Shown here: positions 50,066 through 62,137 of the stretch, in pieces
Layout of the letters: the number at the start of each line of letters is the position of its first letter
Numbering within the stretch: the stretch's first letter is position 1
Source: Catonia carolina
Lineage: Eukaryota; Arthropoda; Insecta; Hemiptera; Achilidae
DNA: 64,000 bases
Reading direction: 5' to 3'
Assembly (NCBI GenBank): GCA_035578175.1
Contig: JAQMRL010000003.1
Span: forward strand, 61,596,172 to 61,660,171
Translations under genes and position numbers: made by a program
The notes under the pieces: generated by a model
Seen by the model: only the letters and a program-made list of their open reading frames with translations
Database searches by the model: none
Told to the model about the DNA's origin: nothing

Positions 50066-51734
50066 TGTAGGGAAATGAAGTTACATAAAGCACGGCGAAC
50101 TGCACCATTTTGTAGTATAAAGCACCAATTTTGTAGTGGAAAAACGAAGCCTCCACCATTTTGTAAGGTGAAAAGATGTAAAAAAAAAAGCACGGCGAAT
50201 TACACTAATTGTGTAAGGTGTTTTGCAGAGATAATGCGGGGGCTTTCCACCATCCAATTTTAGAATCCAACCAGGAGCTGAAATTGGATTCAGGGATTAA
50301 TTGGCGACCCAGCGATTTGAATAACGTAGCTCAATTGATGGTAAAAACTCGCTTTTAGTACTGCAAAGGTTTGGTTAAGAACCACACAGGTCTAGACGCA
50401 ATGACATTTTACACAGAAAGAAAATAATAAAAAAATTAATGAGTAGCTAAAATAATTTATTAAAGAATAACTAAAAACTAAATAAAATAAATAATATTAT
50501 GAATTTAAGTAAACGGTTAATTCGTATAGAATTTAAAAAAAAATTGGTTAAATAACAATACAGTTTAAGAAAAAATAAAATAAAATTTGGAAAAAAAATT
50601 TAATATTAACAAAACTTGATTTAACTATAGAAAATACTTAATATGAATAATAATAAATTAATAGGAACATTTAAGAAAACAAAACTATTTTTAAAGTCCT
50701 TGGACTGAAACGGGAAAAGAAATCTCTTGGGCAGAGTTTAATAAATGATTAAGTGAAGAAAAATAAATACAGAAATGTATTTATTTTTCGGAGGAAAAAA
50801 CAAAATAAAATTAAGACATAAAAAAAATGAATTGAAAGATGAAATTTAGTAAAAGAATTACTTAGAAAAATTTAAGTAATTCAGTGATCATTGAACAAGA
50901 GTTTAAAAAGAAAAAAAAAAGTGTCATATTTTAAAGATTTAAATAATTTAAAAGAAAACGAAAGATACTGAAATTAGATAATGTTTTGTTACTTAAAAAC
51001 TATTTAAAAAAATTTAAAAGAAAAGAGAGATTTATTTATAAATGGGATATTTAAAACACCATAATAATATTAAGAAACATTATGAATTTAAATTTAATAA
51101 AAAATAGATTAAAAAAAATTTGTTTAAGTTAAACCTGAAAAATTATTAAACATGGTACTTAAATTTAAATTTAGGTAATTTTCCCATATTGGGAAAGAAA
51201 AATTATTTACCTGAAAAATTTTGATCCTATCGGTTCGCCATCCTGTCCAAGACAAGGCGTAAAAACTCAACGCACACAAAGGCAAAAAAGGTCATTCCCC
51301 TAACGTTCACGAATGAAAGCGTTCGAGGCTGCGAAAAATGCCGATACATCGGAAATACTATAAATTTAAACGAGGAAAAATATATGAAAAAAATTAAAAC
51401 GACAGTAACAGAGAGAGAGAGAGAGAATCAATCGTGTAAGATAGAAAGAGAGAGAGATACAATTACACGTGTGAGCAACTGAACAATAAAGAAGCAGCGA
51501 CAAAAATGAAATCCGACACCGGACGTGAGCCTAAGAATTAAAAACGTAAATTAAAATACGGAATAAAAATCTAATGAAATAAAACCAACTGGAAATAAAT
51601 GAATAAAATAATTAGATTTAATGAAGAAAATTACATAACCCTTAAAATATAATAAATCCGGCACAAAATCAAAAAAACGGGATTGTAAATGAATTGAGAA
51701 GATTTTGGAGACAAAATCTTAGAAATTCATTACA
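50066..51734 (-). repeat. Long terminal repeat, 3' LTR in sense orientation
   Basis: A 1,669-bp direct repeat running TG...CA on the plus strand (tgtagggaaatg to aattcattaca). From 50161 onward I see no difference from the LTR at 59377-60951 except one extra A there. It is very A-rich on the plus strand and carries GA repeats near 51412 and a hairpin GAATCCAA/TTGGATTC (50263-50291). The first ~95 bp carry repeated CACCATTTTGTAG-type units and diverge from the partner LTR. Confidence 0.85.
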
Positions 51735-51747
51735 CTCCCCCCCCCTT
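51735..51747 (-). promoter_or_regulatory. Polypurine tract
   Basis: On the minus strand AAGGGGGGGGGAG lies immediately before TGTAATGAATTT, the start of the LTR. Such a tract primes plus-strand DNA synthesis in LTR retroelements and sets the element orientation as minus. Confidence 0.75.
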
Positions 51748-53478
51748 AGGAAGAAAAAGAAGACAACTAGATCTGAAGAAAATCAAAGGTAGTGGCGTTG
51801 ATGACAAGAAGAAAAATATCTCGTTTTCTGCAGAAAATGGTCAAGCAATCTTTACATTCAATGAACGTTGATAATATAGCATATAATTAAATTTATATGA
51901 TTATATATTTGCTTAAAATTTGATTTAAATTACTCTATCATATAGTATTAATTAATTTGAATCATAATCATATATCATTAATTTTATTTTGTAAGTATAA
52001 CTGGTGTGTTTGTATATATTTTTTTTTAAAGAATTGAATCAAGTCTTAATTTATTAGAATAGATTGTAATTACTTGATTATTTGTTAGTTTGATTGCAAA
52101 AATTACTAAAAAATTTTCCTGAACAATGTGAATTTGAAATTAGTGTATGAATTTTAAAATGTATGTGTTATTATACCTAAACATATATACATAAACATAA
52201 TAGTAAAATAAATTTGATTAACAATAGCACCCCAAGGATTTGGTGTTAGGGTAGGTGTAAGAGAATTTTAAGGGCAGGAATTAATAAAATGTATGGAACA
52301 GTTGGAATGGAAAAATGTATGTTAGAGGAATTATCGGTAATGGTAAAAAGAAAAATTAGGAATAATATCAATTGGACGATGACTAATTTGTATTAGGAAA
52401 GCTATGGGAGAGAAAGGTATTGTACTCAACATGTGACCTCTTGTAGATGGACATCAAAATGGCTGAATTGTAGTTGAAGATGGAAAATTGTTCAAGTTCT
52501 TGAATCGAAGTTTCTCTAGTTGGAAGGTTGTATTATCGAAGCAGTTTGTAATGTTGGAAGTTTATATTGTTGAACGGGATATGTGATGAGTCCGTAAGCA
52601 GAAAGTGTCGGTGTGTTCTCATAACAGCTCTATGTTGTTTATTTTAAATGTTGATACAATTGGCTTTGATGTACAGGAACAACGAATGTATTGTAAATTT
52701 GAAGTCGAAGTGGTAATTTTTGAAGATCTGGTAATAGAATTTCTTTAGGTAAAATCTTTGTTGAAATGTGTTATGAAAAATAGCGTTCTTGAGTTTGTTG
52801 TAACGACGTTTTTAAGTTGATACAAAAATGTGATAAATAAAATACAAGGAATTCTTCATAATGGAAAAGATTGTGAGTTTTTCTGCGTTTCATCAGCTTG
52901 AAGTCGGAAGACGATATCTTTAAATTCATGATGTTTTTTGTTAGTTGAAAAAAAAATCTTGAGGATTGTGAACTGTTGCATTCAGATGCTGTATTGTAGA
53001 CTGGTACGATACGCTGGAAGTCCATTGGTCCTCTTGTTGAAAAGACAGCTGATGGTTGAGTAAAGTGGGTGAAAAATTTTTAGGGAAAAATACAGGAATA
53101 CTTGGGTATGACTTAGGAATTGATTAAATTAGGGATATGGATGCTTTAGAAATAATTGTGTCAAGAATAGGTATGGTATGTGTGTTATAAGGTACATTAT
53201 TGGAAGTTGGATAAAGAGCATGAGGAAGCAAAAGGGAAATTTTGATGAGTATGATAATTTTTGGAAGGAAAACCCGTGTGAATAAGTCGTATGAGAATAA
53301 GAATGGATGGAGTGTACTATTTTACAAAAAGAAAATTTGTCTTTTGAAATGGAAATTAAAATAACCTAATTAATGTTTTTAGAAACACAATGTAACCAGA
53401 TAAAAGTATTTTGTGTAGTACTATATTTATCTGTAAAGATTATTAACTTTAATAATACTGTAGTTTGTTTTAAATAGT

Positions 53479-53582
53479 GCGAATTATTTTATGGATCAAA
53501 TGAAAGTTTTATAAGTAAAGTAGTTAATGTGCAAATTCTTTTATGCATCAAATGAAAGTTTTATAAGTAAATTAATTAATAA
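53479..53582. repeat. 52-bp tandem pair
   Basis: gcgaattattttatggatca and gcaaattcttttatgcatca begin two successive units, each followed by the shared aatgaaagttttataagtaa. Confidence 0.8.
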
Positions 53583-53937
53583 ATTAATTTTGTAATTTCA
53601 TTAACATAGTTGAAGTTAAATGAGTATGAAAGTTATTATAAAAATTTTATAAGTTGGCATTTACTATAAGTATAAAAGAATAGATCACTTGAGCATCTAC
53701 CATATGAGCAGAGAATGAGATATAATTGTAAAATAGCATTTTTATGAGTTTAAAAACATGGACGGAAGAGTAAAATATAAGATTTAGCTTGATATGAATA
53801 AAATATCAATATGTTAATTGGTGTTTTAAATATATATGTAACTTAATTCTAACTTAAATACTAGCTTATGAAAATATAATATAATAAATTCGACGTGTCG
53901 CAGTGATCGTTATTGTATAGTTGAAAGGTTACGAAAA

Positions 53938-53939
<2 letters not shown>

Positions 53940-53978
<39 letters not shown>
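53940..53978. repeat. Poly-T run (39 bases)
   Basis: An uninterrupted T run on the plus strand. On the sense (minus) strand of the LTR element it is poly(A). Its length is likely to be inaccurate in any assembly. Confidence 0.9.
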
Positions 53979-53980
<2 letters not shown>

Positions 53981-55059
53981 CGTAATATTTTTAAGTTAAA
54001 AGTCCAAAGGAAAAATATTTTTTCTAATATATTTATTGAACGTTAAAAGTTCCACTTGTAATAATTGTTTGTCCATGACAATGCGTAAAACAAAATTTGT
54101 TGTGTGACAAAAGTATCTTTTGTAATAAATGTTTGTTTACGAGAAATCTTTTTATTAACACTAATTTTTTTTGGGATTGTAAAAGTTCTTTTGCGATCAA
54201 TGTTTATCAGAGCAATGATTGGTTTTTAAAAAAAATATTGTGTAATAGAGTCTTTAAAATAGTTGTTTTTGTGTGAAAGGTCTTTGTTACACTGATTATT
54301 TTCACTGTAATAAATGTTGTTTCAATAAATTTTCGCGAACATTTAACTGTATTATGTAAAAAGAAGTTCGGTCATTGATTATGTAAAAATGTATTCTTGT
54401 ACGTAGGTAAACCTGGTAACTGTAGGTTGATGATCTCTGACGGATGATCATAGCTGACAGGAACTTAGTAGGGTGCTGGTAGTTGAAAAATGTAATCGGT
54501 CACTGCGTTTGTCGGCTCTCTTAATGACTAATGGTATATGACTCACTTGATCTGCGGTGGTTCTGGGAGGACTCAGGAAAAATCTCCATCTGTTGACAAG
54601 TTAAAAGCAATTTAAGCTCACAAAAATAATATAAATTGTTAATATGTGTTCCTAACAAGCTTCATTGTAGTAAAAATTTTCATCATAGAGGGAAATAATT
54701 ATTAAATACATGAATAACTAATTAATGATTATAAATAAATATATGTATAATGACAAGTGATTAAAAGTTTGTAAGATTATAAGTATATAAGATGATAAGT
54801 CGTGAGGAGTACATTTACATACTAGTTTAGAAAAATTATCCCATTGTAATGCGCAAAACAAAAAATTATCTGTAGACTGTGAACTATTTTGTAATAAAAA
54901 TCTACTATGTTCTTCTTAAACAGGAAGCATCAATTGATAGACTAACTAATCTATTAATATTTATTTCATCGCTTAAAAACTAAAACTCTTCTTGAGTAAA
55001 TACTGTCTTACAAACTAAAGTTCTTGTTGAATAAATATATCGTCTTAAAGTCTAAAGTA

Positions 55060-55475
55060 GAAAATGAAATCAACTGAAAACGTTGTACTGACTGAATAGC
55101 ACATACATTACTACACCTAGCCAGAACCTAGGCATAGAAGGCACAAGGCTCCTTTCCAGCGATGCCAGAAACCATGACTTCCTTGTACTTGAAGTTTGAG
55201 ATGAGACAATATAAAAACAGTAATATACTTATAACTAAAATGCTTGTAGTGTAACTTGTAATTCATAAAATCATAATTCCTTAACCTAATATTCAATAAT
55301 AATCATTCATATAATATAATATCAATTGTTTAACGGGTGACTGCTGAAGATTAAAAACATTGCGCTGAAGGTGATGCACTAATGTAACTATGTCTAGCCA
55401 GATCCTAGACACAGAGGGCACAAGGTTCCTTTCTGGCGGATGCCAGAAACCGTGACTTCCTTGTAATTGAGATTC
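55060..55475. repeat. Diverged tandem duplication, about 276-bp unit
   Basis: The segment ctagccagaacctaggcata to ccttgtacttgaag (55117-55194) recurs at 55393-55468 with scattered changes. Sequence before each copy is also alignable, so roughly half of the 276-bp period is recognisably duplicated. Confidence 0.65.
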
Positions 55476-58400
55476 ATAAATAATAAAATAATAAAATCAT
55501 CCATCGTTGGAGTGGCTTAAAAACTAAAATGAAGGCTGAAAATAATCTTATCACTAACTTAAATCTAATTATGTTGTAGTAAAATCTGAGAACAGCAATG
55601 TAAAATGAATGTATTTAGAAGTGGAAGGAATGGAATGGGATAAACTCACGACAAATTCTAAAAAAAATTAATAGGAAAAGTAAGGGCATGGATATAAGGA
55701 AAAATAAAATAAACAAAATTAGCATACAAGGTGTTTACAAAGGTAGGAAACCTAATACGAAGCTAACATGTCTTCAAACAAGTCGTACCTCATTCTAATT
55801 ATTGAAAAAAAATCTAGGGATAGCAAAGAAAATCCTAACAGGACATTGTAACTATGTGGAGTGAAAATTTGGAAAAAATACCTGAAAATTTAGAAACAAG
55901 TTTCATGAATCAACGGAAAGTTAACTCCGGACAAAAATGGGCAGAAAACAGAGCAAAGAAATCCAAAAACAAGAAGAACGGACACACGTCGGGCAAAAAT
56001 TTGGAGAAACAACAAAAAAAGGATAGAAGGAAAAATGCACTACGATTGCCCCCTGATTCAAACGCTCACAAACACACACGCAATCACACAATCAGAGACA
56101 GCCAACATTCATTTGCGTTCATCCATCACATACAATCTTGATTGCATACAAAACCCCATCAGTGGGATAAACACCTCGCTTCTCGGAATCCCAATCCGAG
56201 AAGGTAGGCAAAGAATAGGGCCCAGTATTCAATCAAGGTAGGGCAAATGGTAGACATTGGAAAAACACAAGGACAAGGTAAGGGATCGAAGGAAGCTACC
56301 CCTCAATACAAACTGAACACAATTAGGCGTCCCTAGGAGCTTTCCGAAGTGTGATAACTCATGGAAGAAAGGTAACTTAAATAAAAATATGTGAAATGAA
56401 AGTAAACTGGTAAAAATGAATGAAAAACAGCTGACACTAATGAAACACTCTGAAGGCTACCTAACATTAAATAAGAATGAAATGGAAAGTACTTCAGAAA
56501 CTAACTGTCTGTGAAGAAAATTGGGAAATATAGGTAAAAACTTGTTGAAGTACGATGACGGATTGAGAACAAAATGAAGTAAATAATAAAAGAAACATCT
56601 TATAAAAGGTAAACCTATAAATAAAATTCAAAGCATCAAAATAAAAGATAAAAATGTAACTACAGTATAATCGAATGCCTAGTGAAAACTGGTCACTAAA
56701 TCGAGACATTAAGAATAGAAGTCAGTAATGAATAAATAAATAAAATATGATAAAATCACATGATCTAAAAATGAAAATCAAAATCTAATGTAAATTGAAT
56801 CATAATGTTAAAATGATGAGAATATAACAGAAGCATTGGTAATTATAGAAATAAAATATGCATCAAAAATTAATTGTAAAATCTAATGTATAATAAGAAT
56901 AGAAACCACAGATCAAGAAACCCAGAGTCGAATAGTCATGAATATTAGAAAACTAGAAATAATTCTATGAACTTAGGATAATTATAACCTAACTGAAATA
57001 TAGGTAAATATATCATCTAATACCCTAAAATCTAAATTAAGTTTAAAAACCCAAATAAAATTCAAAATGGCAGGAAAATAATCATGAAATCGTCACTCAT
57101 TAAGAACTGTTTAACATAACAAATCCATACGTAAGTTTTAAATGATAATGAATAAAAATAATATTAAACAACAGTAGTTATATAAAGTGAGAAGGTGATT
57201 GAACATTCATTTTAAATAAAATTTAGATTAATAAAATTCAGTGCGAACAGCACTTTGGAAATGGTATCATCAAATCATGTAAAATTTTAATTTAAATTCA
57301 AAATTAATTTAAAAAATTAATTCATAATACAGTTCTTAAGAAGCTACCTATTTCATATTTATTAAACACTGGATAAATAAAATAGTCAAGTAGATAAGAC
57401 AATTTCTGTAAGATAACAAACATAGGCATGAAGAAAAAGAATTATAAACATATTACAGGAGGAAAATAGTGACTGAATAAAATGAACAGAGAAGAGCAAA
57501 AATTAAAGGGTCAGAAAATACTAAATTGAAATATGGATTGGAAAGAAAAATAACAGCTGTAATACTTGAAAACAAAAAGTCAACATTTGCGGGAAAAAAA
57601 TTGTGAAACAAACGCGAAAATTAAAACCCGTAAAAGTACATTAAAGAAAAACTAATAACATGACCATAATGAAGTAAATAACAAAATGTAACCAGAACCG
57701 AGATAACGTGTAAATAAATCTAAGTGCATAAGAAGTTATGTATTAAAGTATATAGAAATGAAAACAGATTATATAAAATCGGTAACGTTAGACGTAAAAT
57801 TATATAGAAAAAAATAAACACATAGTAATCATTAAAACTGAATATAAAAATTATGAGAGTAAAATGAATTGTTAATACTTGCGATTGTTTTACTAAAAAT
57901 ACTTAGTACAAAGATTCCTGTAGAATATAGGTAGTAGAGTTGAATGAACTGTCTTGTCTGAATGAAACAGCTGTTCTAGTATTGTCAATGAAAACTGTGT
58001 TGACTTTGTATTCTTAAGAATGATCTCTGCTTTCTCTCAGGCAATTACCCTGGTATTTTATGCAAAAACAAAAAAAAACATATATTAGTTTGAGTTTTAT
58101 GACCTAAAATTTTAAATACTAATTAAAAGTAATTTGAAAAATTTAATGGCCAAATATGAGTTGGATTAATTCGCCACTGACGGCAACTGAAAATTTTGCA
58201 TGAAGTTAAACTGTTTTAAAAAAAACACCCAAATTTAACGTAGGTACATAATGTTGAGATTTATAAAATGCACCTAAAATTGAGCAATAATTCGGTAATA
58301 AACCGCTGTAAAAATTATCATAATTTTATAAATTAGTTATTTCATTAAATTAAGAAACATCCAGTCGTGACGAAAAACTTCATAAATAATTTTCCACACA

Positions 58401-59274
58401 AATACTTCTGTATATATTGGATTGCAAAGGCAAATCACTGAATAATAGTACAGAACTTATTCTGCTGTTAACAGCTATTTACGCATAGAAATAGCTTAAC
58501 TGTAATTATAACAACAACGAAAAATTAAATTACCACCTGAAAACATGTAAAATTTTATTAACAAATAAGTAAATATGTGCAAACAATACAAATAAATAAT
58601 TTTAAAACACAGTTATAGTATTTTAGGAGATTTTACAGAAAAAGTTAGAAAAACCTAGTGTGACTTAGAAGACATTCAATGAAAAAGAAAGTGCATTAGA
58701 AAGGCCTGAAAATCAGATACAATAAAACCTAAAGTGAACAAACAATAAAACAAGTAGTATGGTTAAAAACTGATGATAACTGCAAAGCAATAGGTGAAAT
58801 AACAAAAGAAACAATACAGAAAACGAATTGAACCAACCTGCAACATCCACAAGACGTATCGGTACTGAATAGAAACGCAAAATTGCACCAGACTGACTAA
58901 TGTTGAAACCAAAAGTTTCAAATAGAAGGGGATAGAACAATGAACATAGAACAGGTTTAGGAGACCAAGGCCTAAAAACTGCCCGATGTAAACAAACGAA
59001 GGGTCGGGTGCAGGTAAACCCCTTATAAAAATACAACAAAATCTATCTTTGGACAAAGGCATAATATTGTAAACGAAATCTCTGAATAGAAGTCAAGTAA
59101 GAGAAAAAAAATACAGTATTTGTTACTTACAGAAACATCCCTCAATTATTCCTAACCTGAAAAACGCTTAAAATACCATAATTAAAAAATTTAATATATT
59201 AAAATTAACATGTAACTTAGCTTAGCAATATAGGTATTAAATGTAACTAACAAAAATTTTAAAATCATGTGTCT

Positions 59275-60951
59275 TGTCATTGAATCAAAATCACGGCGCA
59301 AACTCCACCATTTTGTAGGAAAAAAGCACCATTTTGTAGTAAAAAAATGAGGACACAACACGGCGCCTCTACCATATTGTAAGGTGAAAAGATGTAAAAA
59401 AAAAAGCACGGCGAATTACACTAATTGTGTAAGGTGTTTTGCAGAGATAATGCGGGGGCTTTCCACCATCCAATTTTAGAATCCAACCAGGAGCTGAAAT
59501 TGGATTCAGGGATTAATTGGCGACCCAGCGATTTGAATAACGTAGCTCAATTGATGGTAAAAACTCGCTTTTAGTACTGCAAAGGTTTGGTTAAGAACCA
59601 CACAGGTCTAGACGCAATGACATTTTACACAGAAAGAAAATAATAAAAAAATTAATGAGTAGCTAAAATAATTTATTAAAGAATAACTAAAAACTAAATA
59701 AAATAAATAATATTATGAATTTAAGTAAACGGTTAATTCGTATAGAATTTAAAAAAAAATTGGTTAAATAACAATACAGTTTAAGAAAAAATAAAATAAA
59801 ATTTGGAAAAAAAATTTAATATTAACAAAACTTGATTTAACTATAGAAAATACTTAATATGAATAATAATAAATTAATAGGAACATTTAAGAAAACAAAA
59901 CTATTTTTAAAGTCCTTGGACTGAAACGGGAAAAGAAATCTCTTGGGCAGAGTTTAATAAATGATTAAGTGAAGAAAAATAAATACAGAAATGTATTTAT
60001 TTTTCGGAGGAAAAAACAAAATAAAATTAAGACATAAAAAAAATGAATTGAAAGATGAAATTTAGTAAAAGAATTACTTAGAAAAATTTAAGTAATTCAG
60101 TGATCATTGAACAAGAGTTTAAAAAGAAAAAAAAAAGTGTCATATTTTAAAGATTTAAATAATTTAAAAGAAAACGAAAGATACTGAAATTAGATAATGT
60201 TTTGTTACTTAAAAACTATTTAAAAAAATTTAAAAGAAAAGAGAGATTTATTTATAAATGGGATATTTAAAACACCATAATAATATTAAGAAACATTATG
60301 AATTTAAATTTAATAAAAAATAGATTAAAAAAAAATTTGTTTAAGTTAAACCTGAAAAATTATTAAACATGGTACTTAAATTTAAATTTAGGTAATTTTC
60401 CCATATTGGGAAAGAAAAATTATTTACCTGAAAAATTTTGATCCTATCGGTTCGCCATCCTGTCCAAGACAAGGCGTAAAAACTCAACGCACACAAAGGC
60501 AAAAAAGGTCATTCCCCTAACGTTCACGAATGAAAGCGTTCGAGGCTGCGAAAAATGCCGATACATCGGAAATACTATAAATTTAAACGAGGAAAAATAT
60601 ATGAAAAAAATTAAAACGACAGTAACAGAGAGAGAGAGAGAGAATCAATCGTGTAAGATAGAAAGAGAGAGAGATACAATTACACGTGTGAGCAACTGAA
60701 CAATAAAGAAGCAGCGACAAAAATGAAATCCGACACCGGACGTGAGCCTAAGAATTAAAAACGTAAATTAAAATACGGAATAAAAATCTAATGAAATAAA
60801 ACCAACTGGAAATAAATGAATAAAATAATTAGATTTAATGAAGAAAATTACATAACCCTTAAAATATAATAAATCCGGCACAAAATCAAAAAAACGGGAT
60901 TGTAAATGAATTGAGAAGATTTTGGAGACAAAATCTTAGAAATTCATTACA
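59275..60951 (-). repeat. Long terminal repeat, 5' LTR in sense orientation
   Basis: The partner of 50066-51734. It matches from 59377 to the ...attcattaca end at 60951, with one extra A in the A-run at about 60327. The start at 59275 is uncertain because the first ~100 bp diverge from the other LTR although they share CACGGCG and CACCATTTTGTAG blocks. No classic TGG primer-binding site directly borders the LTR on its sense 3' side. Confidence 0.8.
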
Positions 60952-60955
60952 CCAC
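60952..60955. repeat. 4-bp TSD of the LTR element (right)
   Basis: ccac, matching 50062-50065. Confidence 0.8.
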
Positions 60956-61145
60956 TCAACAAGGCCAAGTCATCTGCAAACCCCAGACAGCCAAGGTGAA
61001 CTTTACTTGTGCATTTCCCGCAGCTAATCCTTGCTGGGTTCTCTTTTTCCCATAGTCTCATAATGTATTCTAAGGCACAATTAAAAAGCAACGGGGACAA
61101 GCCATCTCCTTGCCTAAGTCCTGTTCTTATTTCATTTCTTATTTC
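60956..61145 (-). pseudogene. Split LINE, reverse transcriptase part
   Basis: From 61145 downward the minus strand encodes RTGLRQGDGLSPLLFNCALE and then LGCLGFADDLALL. FADD is the paired-aspartate motif of the polymerase active site. The frame then breaks at the LTR insertion. The 5' end is truncated at 61145, where the 16-bp TSD begins, so about two thirds or more of a full LINE is missing. Confidence 0.8.
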
Positions 61146-61161
61146 TTATAAAATGTTTATT
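61146..61161. repeat. TSD of the split LINE (right)
   Basis: Exact copy of 49155-49170, at the truncated 5' end of the LINE. Confidence 0.85.
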
Positions 61162-61189
61162 ATTACATCTTATTTAAAAAAAAAAAAAA

Positions 61190-62137
61190 CCTGGTGTGAA
61201 ACATTCACACGACTTTTTCTTGCCAACACAAATAATGAACGATATAACCTAATATTAGTAATAAAATATTAGATATAAACAAATAACTAACCTCAAAAAA
61301 GCATAACCTTATTTTAATCATGAGTGAATGGTACAAAATGAAACCAACCTTAGTTTGGCTTAATAATACGGAAAATCACTCTTTCACGCTAACGTAGGCT
61401 CTGTAGAGAAAAATCCTCAAAATAAAAGCTGTAGATCTTTTAATTTCCTATAAATTTGATTATATGCATTTTTGTCGTAAAATGGATACTACGGCCGAAA
61501 TCTTTAAAAAAATCGATATTTTAATATATTTTCATGAAGAAAAATCAGAAAATTGCTAATTATCGCGAAACTAAGCATTATACAAAGAAACGTTTGAAAT
61601 AAAAGTTGTAAGATTTTTAATTTTCTAAGTGCAATAAAAAAATACACTTTTATTTACACTTTTGCGTTAAAATATTATATTAAGGCTACAATCTTAAAAA
61701 ACCCCATTTTTTACGAGAGAACAGCCTCCCCAAGAATTTCAGTAAACATGGCGCGTACCCTATCTTAAAGAGCATAAAAATTGTTGTAAATGAGGCGATT
61801 TTAAAATAGATCATAGGAGTCGTTTTTGAGAAAATTGCAAAAAAGTGAAAAATGACACGAATAAACTACTGCTTCCAGTTGACCGATTTTGATGAAAATG
61901 TTTGAGTCGGGTCCGGTAATAGTATCTAACTTAAGTTTTAAGTTTAGAGTTTGTACGATGTTCCGTTCGTGAGATATTTTGTTAACACACACACAGACCA
62001 ATAGCTAAAAACATGTTTTTTGGGTTCAGGGAGGTCTGAAAACGTGTACCTATATCCGATGAAAACTCAATTTCGAAAAATTGACATGAAAATAATACTT
62101 TTCTTCCTATATAACCATACAGGCAAGAGAAAGTAAA
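61190..62137 (+). mobile_element. Repeat D copy 3
   Basis: Full-length D: ctggtgtgaaacattcacac, then aatcatgagtgaatgg, then ttgaccgattttgatgaaaa, then aggcaagagaaagtaaaaaa. GACTTTTTCTTGCC near the start and GGCAAGAGAAAGT at the end are inverted relative to each other, which suggests a DNA-transposon-like ancestry. A short CA run at about 61985 corresponds to the expanded one in copy 1. Confidence 0.8.

Larger units (their letters stand above)
51748..59274 (-). other. Non-coding internal domain of the LTR element
   Basis: No coding motifs on either strand. The plus strand is markedly poor in C from about 52200 to 53900 (G and T rich), then A-rich from about 54600 onward. It contains a 52-bp tandem pair (53479-53582), a T39 run (53940-53978), a diverged ~276-bp duplication (from about 55060) and short degenerate repeats. 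A lysine-rich plus-strand frame at 55854-56141 and a minus-strand hydrophobic frame at 58713-59039 have no family I recognise. Confidence 0.6.
50066..60951 (-). mobile_element. Non-autonomous, LARD-like LTR retrotransposon (10.9 kb)
   Basis: Two long LTRs (about 1.67 kb) enclose about 7.5 kb (51735-59274) without any recognisable gag, protease, reverse transcriptase, RNase H, integrase or envelope motif; the longest frames are about 100 codons. A polypurine tract next to the 51734 end shows that the sense strand is minus. A 4-bp TSD (ccac) is typical of Ty3/gypsy-type or BEL-type integration. LTR near-identity points to a recent insertion. Large LTRs plus a long non-coding interior define LARD elements in plants; here the term is used by analogy. 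It must depend on proteins supplied by another element. Confidence 0.8.

Noticed and set aside
50300..50325. attggcgacccagcg as a primer-binding site of the LTR element
   Set aside because: It looks like a PBS, but it lies inside both LTRs and in the wrong orientation relative to the polypurine tract.
55854..56241. Lysine-rich plus-strand frame as gag
   Set aside because: It lies antisense to the element orientation set by the polypurine tract and has no recognised domain.
58713..59062. Minus-strand frames as gag or envelope of the LTR element
   Set aside because: Two overlapping frames of about 100 codons, hydrophobic, without zinc knuckle, protease, polymerase or cleavage motifs.
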